Source: Paraphoma chrysanthemicola (taxonomy: Eukaryota; Ascomycota; Dothideomycetes; Pleosporales; Phaeosphaeriaceae). Taken from it: 64,000 nucleotides of DNA. Below the pieces are notes generated by a model that was given only the letters and a program-made list of their open reading frames with translations, searched no databases and was not told where the DNA came from. The first letter of the stretch is position 1; each line of letters begins with the position of its first letter. Position numbers and translations under genes: made by a program. The stretch lies in NCBI GenBank assembly GCA_020744225.1, contig JAGMWG010000003.1:372001-436000 (forward strand). Reading direction: 5' to 3'. Positions 42,734 through 54,763 of the stretch are shown here, in pieces.

Positions 42734-43981
42734 AGAATGTGGGTGTCGCTGGAGCGACAGCACTTGAGCAAGGTTGTAGAATAAAGGAAGCGCCAAGCCG
42801 TTCGTGCGCGTAGCTTGATTTCATTTTCACCTTCACCTAGCTCAGAAACTTTCGCACATCCAGAAGGCCGATATTTTCCGCACAACTGATCGTTGGACAC
42901 TGACATATTCGTCGAAGTGCTGCGTAAAAGCATATCGCGCGCTGCGTAGAAAGCTATGCATGACTGGACAGAAGGGAAATCACTACAGAGGTATTGAAAA
43001 CTGCACAAGCTCGTTGGCGAAGGCACTTGAGATTTGCGGAACATCAGAGACACGGTGGGATTACATACGAGCGGGGTTTCTATCCGCCAGTGAAGACGCG
43101 TCCCCCTTCACACCAGAGTCGCTGATCAAGTACGCCGTCATCATCCTGCTTCAAACCATCGATTCAGTTGTTGTTTCTGCCGAAGCCAATGAGCTGCGAC
43201 GTTCAGAGGCTTGTGTGACGAAGACGACGGAAAAGAAGAAGAGTGAGTGTCGTGATAGGAAGAAAGAGGGCGACATTTGCGAGAAGGGGAGTCACGATGG
43301 GACTCATGGGAAGGGCACTGGCTCAGATAATATACAACGAGAAGGAACGATCACTAGTCAAAGTAATCCATGTATTATCAAATGTGAACGACAAAGCAAA
43401 CACTCAGGCATGGGAATGTAATGGTGAGATATTCGAATGCTAAATTGTGTGTTTCAAGTCACACCCAAAAAGATCTAAAGAAGTGAAACTCGAAGAACCA
43501 TCGCAACCCCACGGAGCCCGCCTCACATTCCCACAAAATACTGCGTCAAGATGCCATCGCCTATGTCGACTATCAACGGAGAAGTCCGGGCCTTACGCAC
43601 TGGCTGGGGACACAAACGTTCGGTGACCGGCCCGAGGCAGTGAGAAGCTTGGCGACTCTTGTTCGCCGTTGGTCGCTGACGTGCCTGGTAACCGCTCATG
43701 CAAGTCGGTTGCTGACTGCAGCATTGCGCAGAACCGCGTGTTTCAGGACAAAAACCCCGCGTTGATTCGCAGGTGTATCTGACCGAGCGCGTACATGGCT
43801 TTCTGAGCTTTCAGTATGCCGCAGTGACTGATCGCGGTCTCGTCTCGAAGCAGATAGCTTACGACGACCGAGCCTGGGCATTGCGGCGCTGGGGCAAAGC
43901 TGCAGCGAGATGGCCCGGAGCCATGGGCGCTTTCGTGCGTAGCACGGGGTGATAGAATTCCATCCAGGGTCATGCTCGATC
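42734..43981. other. No gene seen
   Basis: A 153-codon forward frame (42960-43421) is Lys/Glu/Thr-rich at its end and lacks any motif; a 111-codon minus frame (43696-44031) overlaps the BTB gene end. Neither is convincing. Confidence 0.45.
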
Positions 43982-45371
43982 TCACGAAGAAATAGGAAGG
44001 CCACTGGCCATGCGGAAAAGTTCGAAAGCAAGGCCTGGAGTTTCCCTCACCGCCATCTCGACATCTTCGCGTTGCGATAGTCCTGGGTTTGCGCGAAAAG
44101 CCTGGATGATCACGTCCCGCAGACCACGATCAGTGTGGAAGGTGGACTCGTACGCTTCTTGGCATGCTTCAGGAAAGTCGGGGCTGTCGAGGTGCAGATC
44201 AAGCTCCTGGGCGAATTTCTGTCGTGCGAGCGCCTTCAGGCCTGTAATTCCGTATCTGCGATAGCAATGTTAGCGATGCAACGCTCAGTGGACGTGGTGC
44301 TGTCAAGATGCTCGATTGGACAACGCGCGGTGACACGCTGACGCGGTCTGTTTCGAAGGTGCAGGTGAAAACTTTACAAGATCTGCTGCTGATTGGACAT
44401 GCAGGAAAAACGCAGACGCAGAGAAAGCACAGGCAGCTGAGTCCCCGGGAATCTGAGTGGTGCACCGTGCGTCTGGCTGAGTGATTGGTTTTACCCACGT
44501 CGGTGACGCAAATCGCGGGGTTTGTCGGAGGTCTTCCGCCGTGCAACGCAGCTCAGCGCAACCCAGGCGCAGAAAAAAAAATTGTAGGCGCAGAAGGAGC
44601 CCAACGGACAGGGCGCGTAGTCAGACTGAGACAGGAAAAGCAAAGAGTGACGAAAAAGTATACGTACTTCTCAGCAATGGCGTACACTTTGGCATGAGTG
44701 ACGAGATGTGCCTTCTGAGAGCTGGCCTCGGGCTCTGATTGCTCGCATTCAATGTCATCGATCACATCTTGGTCGGCCATCGGCACGTCGGTGCGAATCT
44801 TGTACGACGACTCGAAGTTTTGGTACGTCGCCTCATCAGCGGGTGGTGTTAGTGGCATCGAAGTGTTCGCTGCGGCCATGGTCGCTAGAAGCGGATCTTC
44901 CACAAGCGCCAGGTTCAACTTCTTGGGTGTGCTTCGCTTCGAGATGCGTGATGATAGTGGCGAACTCGGTCGCGAGAATCGTTGGGACGAACGGCGGGAT
45001 AGGGTCTTATTGAGGTAGTCCATGTGGTAGAAGTCTGACGAAACAATGAGCATGCTGTTGGTCTTTTGCGTGAGGTACAATCATGCTTACAGTGGACCAT
45101 GTGCTCAACCGCTTCGGCATCGTCTTCAGACAGGTCGATGACACCAGTCTCCGCTTCGAGGAAAGGGTTTCGACATGCGCCTTCGAAGAAAGTAGACCGT
45201 GTCGCGAGGAGTGCTCGATGGACTGGGTATCTTTTCGCGCCACACGCAATGGTCAGATCAGAGTACATGCCAGTGTTGAACAGTCTACGCAGACTTAGCA
45301 TAGATTGGAGAGACGAGGTTAGGAACGTACGAAGCAAGTGCGGTCTTCAATTCGACTATTTGGGCGTCCAT
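43982..45371 (-). CDS. BTB/POZ-domain protein with a long intron
   Basis: Four exons: 45371-45331, 45284-45091, 45034-44668 and 44255-43982, with introns of 46, 56 and 412 bp; the product is 291 residues. The small first exon (MDAQIVELKTALAS) leads into LFNTGMYSDLTIACG and VHRALLATRSTFFEGA, a standard BTB core. A Ser/Arg/Pro-rich linker follows, then KVYAIAEK joined across the long intron to YGITGLKALARQKFAQEL and the helical end (FHTDRGLRDVIIQAF). All joins keep the frame and rebuild family phrases. The 412-bp intron has a good donor (GTACGT), branch (GCTAAC) and acceptor (CGCAG); introns elsewhere in the window are mostly near 50 bp. Confidence 0.9.
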
Positions 45372-47430
45372 GATAAATTGTGAGGAGGCTTTTGCAGTGA
45401 TCTTGACTTGATTTTCTGATTTGAATCCACCGAAGATGAGCAAGGGCGACTTTGTAGAAAAAAAAGGCTAGGGGACCCTGATCGGCAGTACAGGGACCTT
45501 TAAGGAACGGGGACGTTGGGCGAAGGTGGCAACGGGGCCTTGCGTAAGTTTCCTCGAGGTACGTAGGTGTCGGCGTTAATCGTTGGCAGTCACCGTGGCG
45601 GATCCAAGGGTATGGTAAGGCTGGAACAAGGGTGACCAGATCGGCAGGTGTACAGGTGGAGCTTGTGTATGACCGGCAGAACCCGTACTTCGATTGGGAG
45701 ATCTGTTTTGCTGATGCACTTCTGGGTAGTGAATACTTTGAGGATATGAGAAAGAGGTGTGAGGGGCGTTAGCCTTCTTGTACGAGTGCGGCCACTACGC
45801 TGGCGTCAGTTCGGTAGGAGAATTTCATTTCAGCAAGATTTGGTGCATAGGCGCAGCATCTAGGCAAGTCACAGGGTGTCCCTTTGCTCCTGTCATCAGC
45901 GCGAATGGCTAAGCTGACACGCACGCGTCCGTCACCGAGGCCAGAGGCTTGGCCATTGTGTAGCGGAGAGCTAGGTCCAGACTTGCGCAGGGAGCAGTTG
46001 GTAAGCGTGCTCGTGGATTGCAAGGATGAGCCGTGTCACGCGAGAGTCTAGCGAGCCCAACGCTCTGGTGGCTGCATCGAAGGCTGAGCATGATCTGGCG
46101 AACGCCGAATGGGCGTTGCATTGGCTGAAAAGGCCCAGGAGCAGGGCACGCCACACTCAAGGCGGGACTAGAAACACGCGCAAAATCAAGCGACTGTGCA
46201 AACCCACCGAAGCTGGTCACGTTCGCTTTTTGCATGAATTACTGCTAACAAGTCGGCGAAACAGGAACACCGTGCTCCGCGGTGGATCTTGATGAAGGGG
46301 AGGGGCGGGGCGGAGGACGCGCCGCAAGTCCTGTGCGGGGAGGTGTTGGCGTCGAAGCACTCATCCATGGAACCTGCACCAGCAAAGGCATTGACGTTCG
46401 TTGGACTCCTGCGGTGGACTGTGGTTCTGGGCCTGGGCTGCCGATCAGTTCCTGTTTGAGATGCGCTCCAGAATCGAGGTTGCGGAACGGGAACGTTGTG
46501 GGAGCTGTCGTGCTTCTCCATGGAAATGCTGCCGGAAGCTGTTGCACTCAACAACGACAAGTGCTGTTCGCGCCCTGTTGAGGATGCACACGCAAGGGCA
46601 GAAATCTCGGTGCGGTGCAATGGTGTCCCGGCAACAGTTTCTTGCGAAGGTGAATGTTCTTGACCCCGCAATGCACTAACCTAGGCCTTGCACGATAAAA
46701 CTCGCGATCCCTTCGTACAAATTGGAAATTATGCGGGCGCATTATTGTTTGGGCGCCTGGTAGGTCGAGCTGAGCGGTGGTGTTGGAGCTTGCGATGCAT
46801 CTGCGGACTTCCCGAATGGCTCGGTTGGCCCACCTCCCGTGAACGAAGGCTCAGCCTCACGTGGTAAGCGAAGCGAGGACGCCACGCCCATGCTGATGGG
46901 AAGCGGGATCTGGAGCTGTCGTAGATCGAGAAGTGGTCGGATGCACCGGGCACAGTGGCCAGCCACGCAGCGGAGATGATGCAGAGGCGGGTGATTGGAG
47001 CACACAAACCCTCATCACCTGATGGGCATTGTTTGGGTGAAACAGGTGCGTGAATGAGGTTGCTGCAGTTTCAATGCGTGCCGTCTCAGGACCTTCACGA
47101 TGTCTGGGCTGGTGTTGAGTCCTGAGGGTACCTGGGGGGCTTGCGCACGTGATGGCGACAATAGGCAAGCGAGGCGAGTGACTGGGGCCGGGTAGGCTCC
47201 GCAGCCTTGACGTCGCCAGCTGCGAGAGGAACAGTGAAGCTCTGCGAGCGACGCCAAATCACCCACAACAAATTCGCGCCCGCCCGCCAGCACTGTGAAA
47301 GCTGCGACCGCCTGGAGTTGATGCCTTCAGCGCCAAAAGCATTCTAGCGCTCTCTCGCTCTGTCTCTCTCTCTCACACACAGCGGCACACAGCTTCCTCC
47401 ACCACCGAGCAACCCCGCCGCGTCTCAACC
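45372..47430. other. Intergenic, 2 kb, no gene seen
   Basis: Many overlapping frames up to 161 codons run on both strands in this GC-richer stretch, without motifs or splice structure. Just before 47431 there is a CT-rich run (CTCTCTCGCTCTGTCTCTCTC), as in many fungal core promoters, upstream of the DOA1-like gene. Confidence 0.5.
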
Positions 47431-49808
47431 ATGGCCGACTTCAAGCTGTCAGCCACGCTCCGCGGCCACGAGGACGACGTGAGTATATCTGCATCTAGCT
47501 TACATAATGCACTGCAAGGTTTCTCGAAGGATACATACTGACTCTGCCACAGGTCCGCAGCGTCGCCTTCCCCTCCCCCGCCTCGGTCGTCTCTGCGTCG
47601 CGAGACTTCACAGTGCGAGTGTGGGCGCAGCAGTCAGCAAACCCGCCAGTATGGGATAGCACCATCAAGACCCATGGCAAGGAGTTTGTCAACTCCCTCA
47701 CCATCGTCCCGGCTTCGACCGAATACCCCGAGGGCCTGATCGTTTCTGGCGGCAAGGACGTGCTCATTGACGTTCGAACCCCCAGCAAACCGCTCGGCGA
47801 GGATGCAGACGCGCTTTTGGTGGGGCACAGCAACAACGTGTGCGCACTCGATGTCAGCCAGGACGGCAGATACTTTGTCAGCGGCGGCTGGGACCAAGAA
47901 GCGCGCATTTGGGAGGTTGGCAAGTGGGGCGATTCTACTCTCCTGAAGGGCCATGAAGCAGCAGTCTGGGCCGTACTCGCCTTTGACAGCAACACCATCA
48001 TCACGGGCTGCGCCGACAAGCAGATTCGCATATTCCAGACGTCAGGGAAGCAGGTGCGGTCGATACAAGCCCCCGAAGTCGTACGCGCCCTCTGTCGGTT
48101 GCCTTCCAACCATCCCTCCGGCGCACAATTCGCATCGGCCGGAAATGATGCCATCATTCGGCTGTGGACACTCAACGGAAAGCAGGTGGCAGAGCTGCAC
48201 GGCCACGAGAATTTCATCTACTCGCTCGCAGTGCTGCCGAACGGTGGACTAGTTAGCGCTGGCGAGGACCGCACAGTGCGGATATGGGAAAACAACGAGT
48301 GCATACAAACCATCACACACCCTGCAATCTCGGTCTGGACAGTCGCAGTATGCGCCGAAAACGGCGACATTGTCACAGGCGCAAGCGACAAGCTGATCCG
48401 CATATTCACTCGCGACTCAGACCGATACGCCTCTGCCACTGAGATTGAGCAACTCAATGATGACGTCAAGGGTTCCTCCATTCCGCAGCAGACAGTCGGC
48501 GACATCAATAAGGAGAAGCTACCAGGCCCAGAGTTTCTCACCCAGCGATCCGGCACCAAGGAAGGTCAGGTGCAGATGATTCTTGAGCCCAACGGCAACG
48601 TCTCAGCATATCAATGGTCGACGGCAGCAAACCAATGGCTGAATGTCGGCACCGTTGTGGACTCAGCGGGAAGCGGCGGTCGTAAGATCTCACACAACGG
48701 CAAGGAGTACGACTATGTATTCGATGTGGACATAGAAGACGGCAAGCCTCCCCTCAAGCTTGCCTACAACCTCAACCAGAATCACTACGAAGCGGCGCAG
48801 AAATTCATCGACGACAACAAACTGCCAATCACATACCTAGATCAGGTAGCCAACTTCATCATACAAAACACTCAGGGTGCAACTTTAGGACAGGGTAGCG
48901 CACAAGGGGCTGATCCATGGGGTTCAGAGGCGCGATATCGGCCGGGAGACGCGAACGAGGTGTCCTCACGGCCTCCACCAGCGGCTACTCCTAAAATCAT
49001 CCCACAGAAGGACTATCTACCAATCGCCTCCGGCAACCACAAAGTCATCTTTAAGAAGCTTCAGGAGTTCAACCAGGCGCTAGTCGATGATGGACAGAAG
49101 GGCATCTCGCTGAACCCGTCAGACATTGAGCAGCTAAGCACAACTGTCACAGCTGTAGAGAAAGGCAAGGGCAAGGGTGTCGACACAAATGGCGTCGATC
49201 TCTTGGTAAAGGCAGCGACACAATGGCCAGCAGATAAGCGACTCCCAGCACTCGACATGCTAAGGCTTGTACTCGTATTCGAGGAGCCCACATCGTACAT
49301 TGTTTCGTCTGAGCAGACGTTCCTTCCGGCCCTTGCCCAGTCGGGTGTCTTCGATGAGTCGTCTCCGGCAAATAACACGATGATGGCTATCCGCTGTCTC
49401 AGTAATCTGCTTCAGACCGACAAAGGACGTGCACTGGCAAGCTCGGAGTTTGACCAAATACACCCGCTTGTGTCGCCTTTCCTGCAGTCGTCAAATCGCA
49501 ATCTCATCATCGCACTGACGACCCTATACATCAACTACTCGGTGCTTCTAACATCTGAGAACAACGCTGATCGCGCTCTGTCGCTCCTTGATGATCTGTC
49601 CAAAATCCTCACCTCGGCCACCGACTCGGAAGCCGTATACCGGGCGCTTGTCGCAACAGGCACGCTCCTCTGTCTCGGACCCGACTTCTGCGAGGCTGGT
49701 AGAGACATCCTGCAGATTGGTGACGCCGTCAGCCAGGCCGAGCAGAAGGTCAAGGAGCCGCGCATTAAGAACGTTGTCGCCGAAATTCGCGAGAAGTTGC
49801 AGCAATGA
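47431..49808 (+). CDS. DOA1: DOA1/UFD3/PLAA orthologue (WD40-PFU-PUL)
   Basis: Two exons, 47431-47478 and 47553-49808, with a 74-bp phase-0 intron; the product is 767 residues, close to the family norm. Exon 1 (MADFKLSATLRGHEDD) starts the first of about seven WD40 blades, which include LVGHSNNVCALDVSQDGRYF, LKGHEAAVWAV and VSAGEDRTVRIWE. The PFU domain (about residues 360-460) reads GKEYDYVFDVDIEDGKPPLK. The PUL armadillo-like domain fills about residues 500-767. Doa1 binds ubiquitin and Cdc48/p97 and keeps the free ubiquitin pool; it also acts in ribophagy and mitochondrial turnover in yeast. The housekeeping nature and full length make this the surest orthologue here. Confidence 0.97.
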
Positions 49809-51476
49809 CGCTAGCTAATTGCAGCAGCGTGTACAAAAGCGGAGCCCTTGGAGTTGCGAGACATGCACTATTGCTACATTTGGATCATCCACAGATTCAG
49901 TCCGATGCTAAGGCTGCATCAACGTGAACATGCATTGTATCATACAAGCCAACTATTCTTGACTTACAAGCACGATTATGACTGGGATGACATGATATAA
50001 GCGTCGGCATTAGCAGGCGACAGCATCACTTCTTTAGAAATCAGCAAATGCATACTTGCCACAACCAACTCCACAATTCGTCAGCGTTCACTCATCGTTT
50101 TGTGACGTCGATTTGGTAACACAGCAGCAGAACGCGTATGCTTCATCTATTTTCCCCAGACTTGACATTTATCCAAAGTACGTTGCAGATATGCATCGTC
50201 CTGCGCATGTAGCAGACGTCAGCTTACAGGAACGCTCGATGGCGTGCAGAACGTTGACTGCGGCTAGTTCTGGGTTTGATGCTTGTTTGCCGGAACGAGG
50301 GACATGGGTTTTTACAGCGCCTTGCACATGCAGACAACGTAGCCAAGTCTTGGTACGTCGCCATAGTGAAACGGCGAACGGATACTTCCGCGCTACACTG
50401 CATGCACGGTATGTCCCAACTGGGCAGGCCGCGCGCCGTTGCAGTGCGACATGCGAAGTGACGCGGAGGTGTGCTGTAGTGATTGCACATCGCGTTCTGC
50501 GATCTGTGGGTAAACGCTCAACCAAGCACCTAAACACGCGCTTTGTAGAATGGATGAACGTGTTCAACACCTGACTTTGATTTCGATTTAGACTCGAAAG
50601 CTCACGATGCAATAATCCATACCCACTACTACAAGCTACAAACCATATCTCCATGACATCACCACACCCCTTCCTTCCTATCTTACGAACACCAAAGATC
50701 ATCCCCGATCATCCCAAGATCGTACCTGCATCGTCAGCACCAGTCGTCGTCACATCAACCCAGCCAGCGCATCCACGGTTCTGAGCACCGTCGGCGTGTC
50801 GGCGCTTAGCAACGCCGATGTCAACGCAGGACACAGGATCAGTGATGTGCGCCAAGGTGACGGTGTGCGCGGCCTTTGGGTTACTCAACCGTGGATGGGC
50901 GGGAGCGGTGAGAGGGGGATCAGCAGGGCGGGAAAAGTTTGGGAGGCTAGAAGGTTGGAAGGGGCGCGGTGGTTTGGGTTCGAGGTTTAGTTCGAATGCA
51001 TGAGTGAAGAAAGGGAGGGGTGAGAGGAAGCGAGCGCTAGGATGATCTGGGGTTAGCAGGATAGGGAACGGAAAGATGTGCCGAGGATTTAAGTGTGGTG
51101 CAGGACAACGACGATTTGTACATGCTTGGGTGCTGATATGTATTATCTCTCAGAGAGAAGATGATCTGGACATCATGAGGAGAAGATCACGCATCAAGAG
51201 CACTAGAATGAGTAGTATGCGTAGTCGCAGTGCCTCGGCTTCGTGACGTCAAGAGTGCTCGGAGGCTTTCGATGACAGCATCATGGTGAGCGAAGGCGAA
51301 GGGGATGAGGAAAGGCGCGGTGCTTGTGAGGAAAGCTTCATGGGCGTTGATTGTTCTTCAATCTTCCAATCTCTATCTAATTGTCAATAAGCACTTGTAG
51401 AAGTCTAATTGAGTCCCCAATCCTGTCAATAATAGCACAAACGCATTAGCATTGTCAATCTCGAAACGTCGTCAAT
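49809..51476. other. Intergenic, 1.7 kb, no confirmed gene
   Basis: Two opposing frames of 172 and 177 codons overlap at 50056-50702; both lack motifs, so neither is called. The last part is the promoter of the DUF2237-like gene. Confidence 0.5.
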
Positions 51477-52084
51477 ATGTCTATGAAGAATGAACAGGGC
51501 TCTATGGACGTCAAGCAGAAGAATGGTAAGCTCAATCCCTCTCTACCATTTCACAAGAACGTGCAACTCTATGCCGAAGCCCTACTCAACGTGCCTTCTC
51601 AAACAATACACTGTAAACATCCTAACACATCCGCCCAACTCTAGTCCTCCAAAAGCCTCTCCACAAACACTCCGCCGAACCAACCGCTCCACCCAACCTC
51701 CCCTCAACTCTCCACGCCGGCTTCTGCAATCCCACCAACCCCATCGCCGCAATCCTAACATCCGCATTCCTAGACTTCAGCGCGAACAACGGCACAGACT
51801 TGCGAAAATCCGGGGTCAAAGAAGGAGGCAAATACTGCATCGATATCGGGAATTGGAAAACGGTGGCTGAAGGTGGAAAAGCAGGAGGAGATAATGGGGT
51901 GCCGAAGGTCAAGTTGGAGAGTACGCATGTTGATGCGCTGAAGAGTATGGATTTGGGGCTTTTGAAGAAATTTGCGGCGGAACAGGAGAGGCAGGGTTTG
52001 CATGGTGCGGCGAGGCCGGATGATGGGACGAAGGGGTGGATCAGGGAGAGTAAGGAGATTGGAGGGAAAGAACCGAGGGCGTGA
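51477..52084 (+). CDS. DUF2237-like protein
   Basis: Two exons, 51477-51525 and 51645-52084, with a 119-bp intron (GTAAGC...CCTAACAC...CTCTAG, phase 1); the product is 162 residues. The second exon starts NVLQKPLHKHS, which aligns with the NVLGGPL start of DUF2237, and continues ILTSAFLDFSANNGTDLRKSG, then KYCIDIGNWKTVAEG and VKLESTHVDALKSMDL, all in family order. The usual Cys-rich phrase after the start (C-S...GFYRDG.C) is reduced to GFCNPTNP, so some conserved cysteines are missing. The family is known from bacteria and fungi, and its function is unknown. Confidence 0.75.
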
Positions 52085-52295
52085 GAATCGGGATGGGGTG
52101 ATGGGGTGGATGTACGATACGGGGGGTTTTCTTAGTGTCATAAGTTGAATTAGGGTTCTTCTTGTATAGGACAAAGCTGCATGTGCGCGGGAGCTAATGT
52201 ACCCCGGATCGCTTGCAACCCCTCCGCCTAGCATGCCGCGCTGGGTTGCACACTACGCTTTGCATGCCTGATCGCGACCATCCTCGAAGTCCTCC

Positions 52296-53319
52296 TCAGA
52301 ACCGCCATGTGACGACAGTTTGGATGCGGTGATTCTTCTTCGCAAACTCTGCCTCAACCCACGCCGCAAGATCGTGGAGGTTCGTAAGTGGACCGCCATA
52401 TCCACGGCAACCGTCCCTGCGAATTGTTCGCAGCTTCCCACAATCAAGGAGCCGGAGAAGGCGGTATTTGTCGACTAGTTCAGGCACCGTCTTGTGGCTC
52501 TGCACAAAATCTTCATTGATCTCGTCGTACTTGGGATCATCTTCCAAACGCCAGTGCTTGAAAGTCATCTGCAGAGTCTCCAGCCCGGTGCATGCAACTG
52601 CCAGCTCGAGATCTGAGTTGACTGGGAAACGCTTACCTTCCTTGTCGTAGTCCGGAAAACAGTCGAAGAAGTCGAGGTGCAGCTCGCGCACATGCTTTGG
52701 GCCGTTTTCGACCGAAGCGATGAAGTTGCGGAAGAAGACATTATCATGAATAGATGCAATCATGAACTTGCTGTTCTGCATGAAGACTGCCACAACCTCG
52801 TTGTAAGTCATCTTTGATATGAAGCACAACTTGGGCAGGAAACGCGGACGCTTCGGGTTGTCTTTGCGCTTCACACTGTCCCGGATGTTGATGCGACCCA
52901 GTAGTGACTTGGTGAAAACGCCTTCGCAACGCATGCAAGCTTCCCACACGAGCTCTCGTATCTCGATTGATAACACCTCGAGAATCTTGGGGCGATTCTT
53001 ACCATATACGAGGATGTCTGAGTACGAGTGCTGAAGCAACAATGGCTTAGGATCCTTGGAGACGGTTGTAAGAGTCGAAGATTGTTCCTTGACCAACGGG
53101 AATTGTTTTATATCATGCACAAGGGGCTTGCGCCGATATTTCGAAACGGGGGGAACGTTGGTGACCCGAGAGACTTCGTCGAATGCTACAATGCGGATGC
53201 GCGAAGGCGTAAGGGTTATGCGGCCTGTATTCCGTTAGGACACTGTCAGAGGACTGTAGATTTGTTGACTTACCGAAAGATTCCAAGTAGTCCGCGTCCA
53301 GGATAGTGGTGGAAAACAT
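52296..53319 (-). CDS. F-box-like fungal protein, intact paralogue
   Basis: Two exons, 53319-53274 and 53224-52296, with a 49-bp intron (GTAAGT, CCTAACG, ATACAG; phase 1); the product is 324 residues. The start MFSTTILDADYLESFG joins RITLTPSRIRIV. An F-box-like core follows (EVLSIEIRELVWEACMR), then KHVRELHLDFFDCFPD and DLELAVACTGLETLQMTF, and a 'YRLLRLLDCGKLRTIR' end. The last three phrases have close matches in the frameshifted gene at 54764-55803 on the other strand, so the two are paralogues facing away from each other. Function unknown. Confidence 0.8.
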
Positions 53320-54763
53320 CGTGGGAAGTCGGACCTGCCTGTAGTAAGGAGACAGGTGAGGTTGACGGATTCATGGTTGTGGTTGCGTTCACTGAATGGC
53401 TCGAGTTGAGTTGCAGGTAAGGTGTTGAGGATAATCATAGGCAGGTCCCATAGGCGGCTCGAGAATGTCTAACGAACGTGACCGTCCGAAATAATCGTTC
53501 GTCGCTGCATCCAAGTATAATTTACCCGCACGAAAAGCTCAACTAGACACTGCCAATCAATTAGCATTGCCCATCAAAATAATGATATGCAGAGTCACTT
53601 GGCGTAGCAATACCTGCTGGTGTAAGTATGTGTTCGGTCATTTTAGAAGTAAACTAACTCTCGCTTTGTAGACACCACTGATGATACAAGGACACGGCGG
53701 CTGGAGTTGATGGCAGTTCTCACGTCCGTCGGCTACTTTGTCGAGTAAGCTATAGGGGTGAATGGGACGGTAGCAAGACGCGGCGCGTTGTTATCAAATG
53801 CTGCCAATGGCCCAAGAGCTCGGATACCGTAAAGGTCCAAAAACTGAGTTGATAGACAAGGTGCTACATCCTTGAGTATATGAGTAATATACATACATGG
53901 TACTGCGGCAAATAGGTCAATGCCTCTACTGAAAGCTTCATGGGAAGTTTTGCGCAATGTGAAACTGTCCCATGGTGTCTGTATAGATATCTTGAACGAC
54001 TCCTATCGCAAAAGAACCTTGTGTTTCTGGTTATGTTCGCTACCAGGCTGCGCGAGACTTCGTGAATTGTGGATCGAGTGACGCCGTTCGAATCATTCAA
54101 CTGCAAATGGCTGTATGATTTCAAGAAACTATATTAAGCTATGCCAACTTGGAAATGCTCTGAAGACACCCAGGTCTCTGTGACACAATGAACGTTAGTC
54201 TGACAGACTACACCAGCGAGCTTTCAACGACACTAAGATTGCGAACACGGGAATGTGAGAGAAGTTCTCGTCGTTATGCTCGCGCCATATTCATTAAGAC
54301 AGTAGTGATTGTCTCACATTCGGGCTAAGTGATGTTCTAGGAATGATTCCTCGAAATGGATAGCATGCAGGCGAAAAGTGTGGTAGCAAATGACAGTAAG
54401 GATGCGGGGTTGTGCGTACCGTGTTTCGAAGTGCACACTATCTTAGCTCCTTGTCTCTTTGTTTATTCACAAGCGCCACCCGTTTGTTTATTATTCACCA
54501 ATAATTCGAATCCACAGTGGGCACGCGGGTGTTACCTGTTCATCACTGGTGACGCTCCGGACTTGACATTATATATTCCACACCTCCGTGAGATCATTCT
54601 CACACAGACACGGACCCTTCTTGACTCAACTCGTAAGTTGCCTATACTCCGAAACCCAAATTTTCATCCAGATCCTGTGCTTATCAATCTCAATTACGAG
54701 TGTGGCAAAGCGCTTCCGAAGCTGGCATGATAACTGGGCTAACTTCATATAGCACATCCGACC
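53320..54763. other. Region between divergent paralogues
   Basis: It holds the possible small spliced frame at 53582-53748. A 124-codon frame (54356-54730) just before the frameshifted paralogue has no motif. Otherwise nothing is seen. Confidence 0.45.
53582..53748 (+). CDS. Possible short spliced gene (38 residues)
   Basis: Exon 53582-53621 (ATG start) and exon 53672-53748 (TAA stop) flank a textbook 50-bp intron: GTAAGT donor, CTAACT branch, TTTGTAG acceptor. The join is in frame (phase 1) and yields TTDDTRTRRLELMAVLTSVG near the end. Without splicing the frame closes at once. The clean intron is the main support. It may be a small protein, or the leader of a transcript for the plus-strand paralogue. 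Confidence 0.35.

Noticed and set aside
42960..43421. 153-codon plus-strand frame
   Set aside because: Its end is low-complexity Lys/Glu/Thr and no motif is present.
45769..47293. Cluster of overlapping frames up to 161 codons
   Set aside because: A GC-rich stretch keeps several frames open at once; none has a domain or signal peptide.
47495..48217. 240-codon minus-strand frame
   Set aside because: It lies opposite the WD40 exon of the DOA1 orthologue and has no motif.
50056..50702. Opposing frames of 172 and 177 codons
   Set aside because: They overlap each other, lack motifs and splice signals, and have no start context to prefer one.
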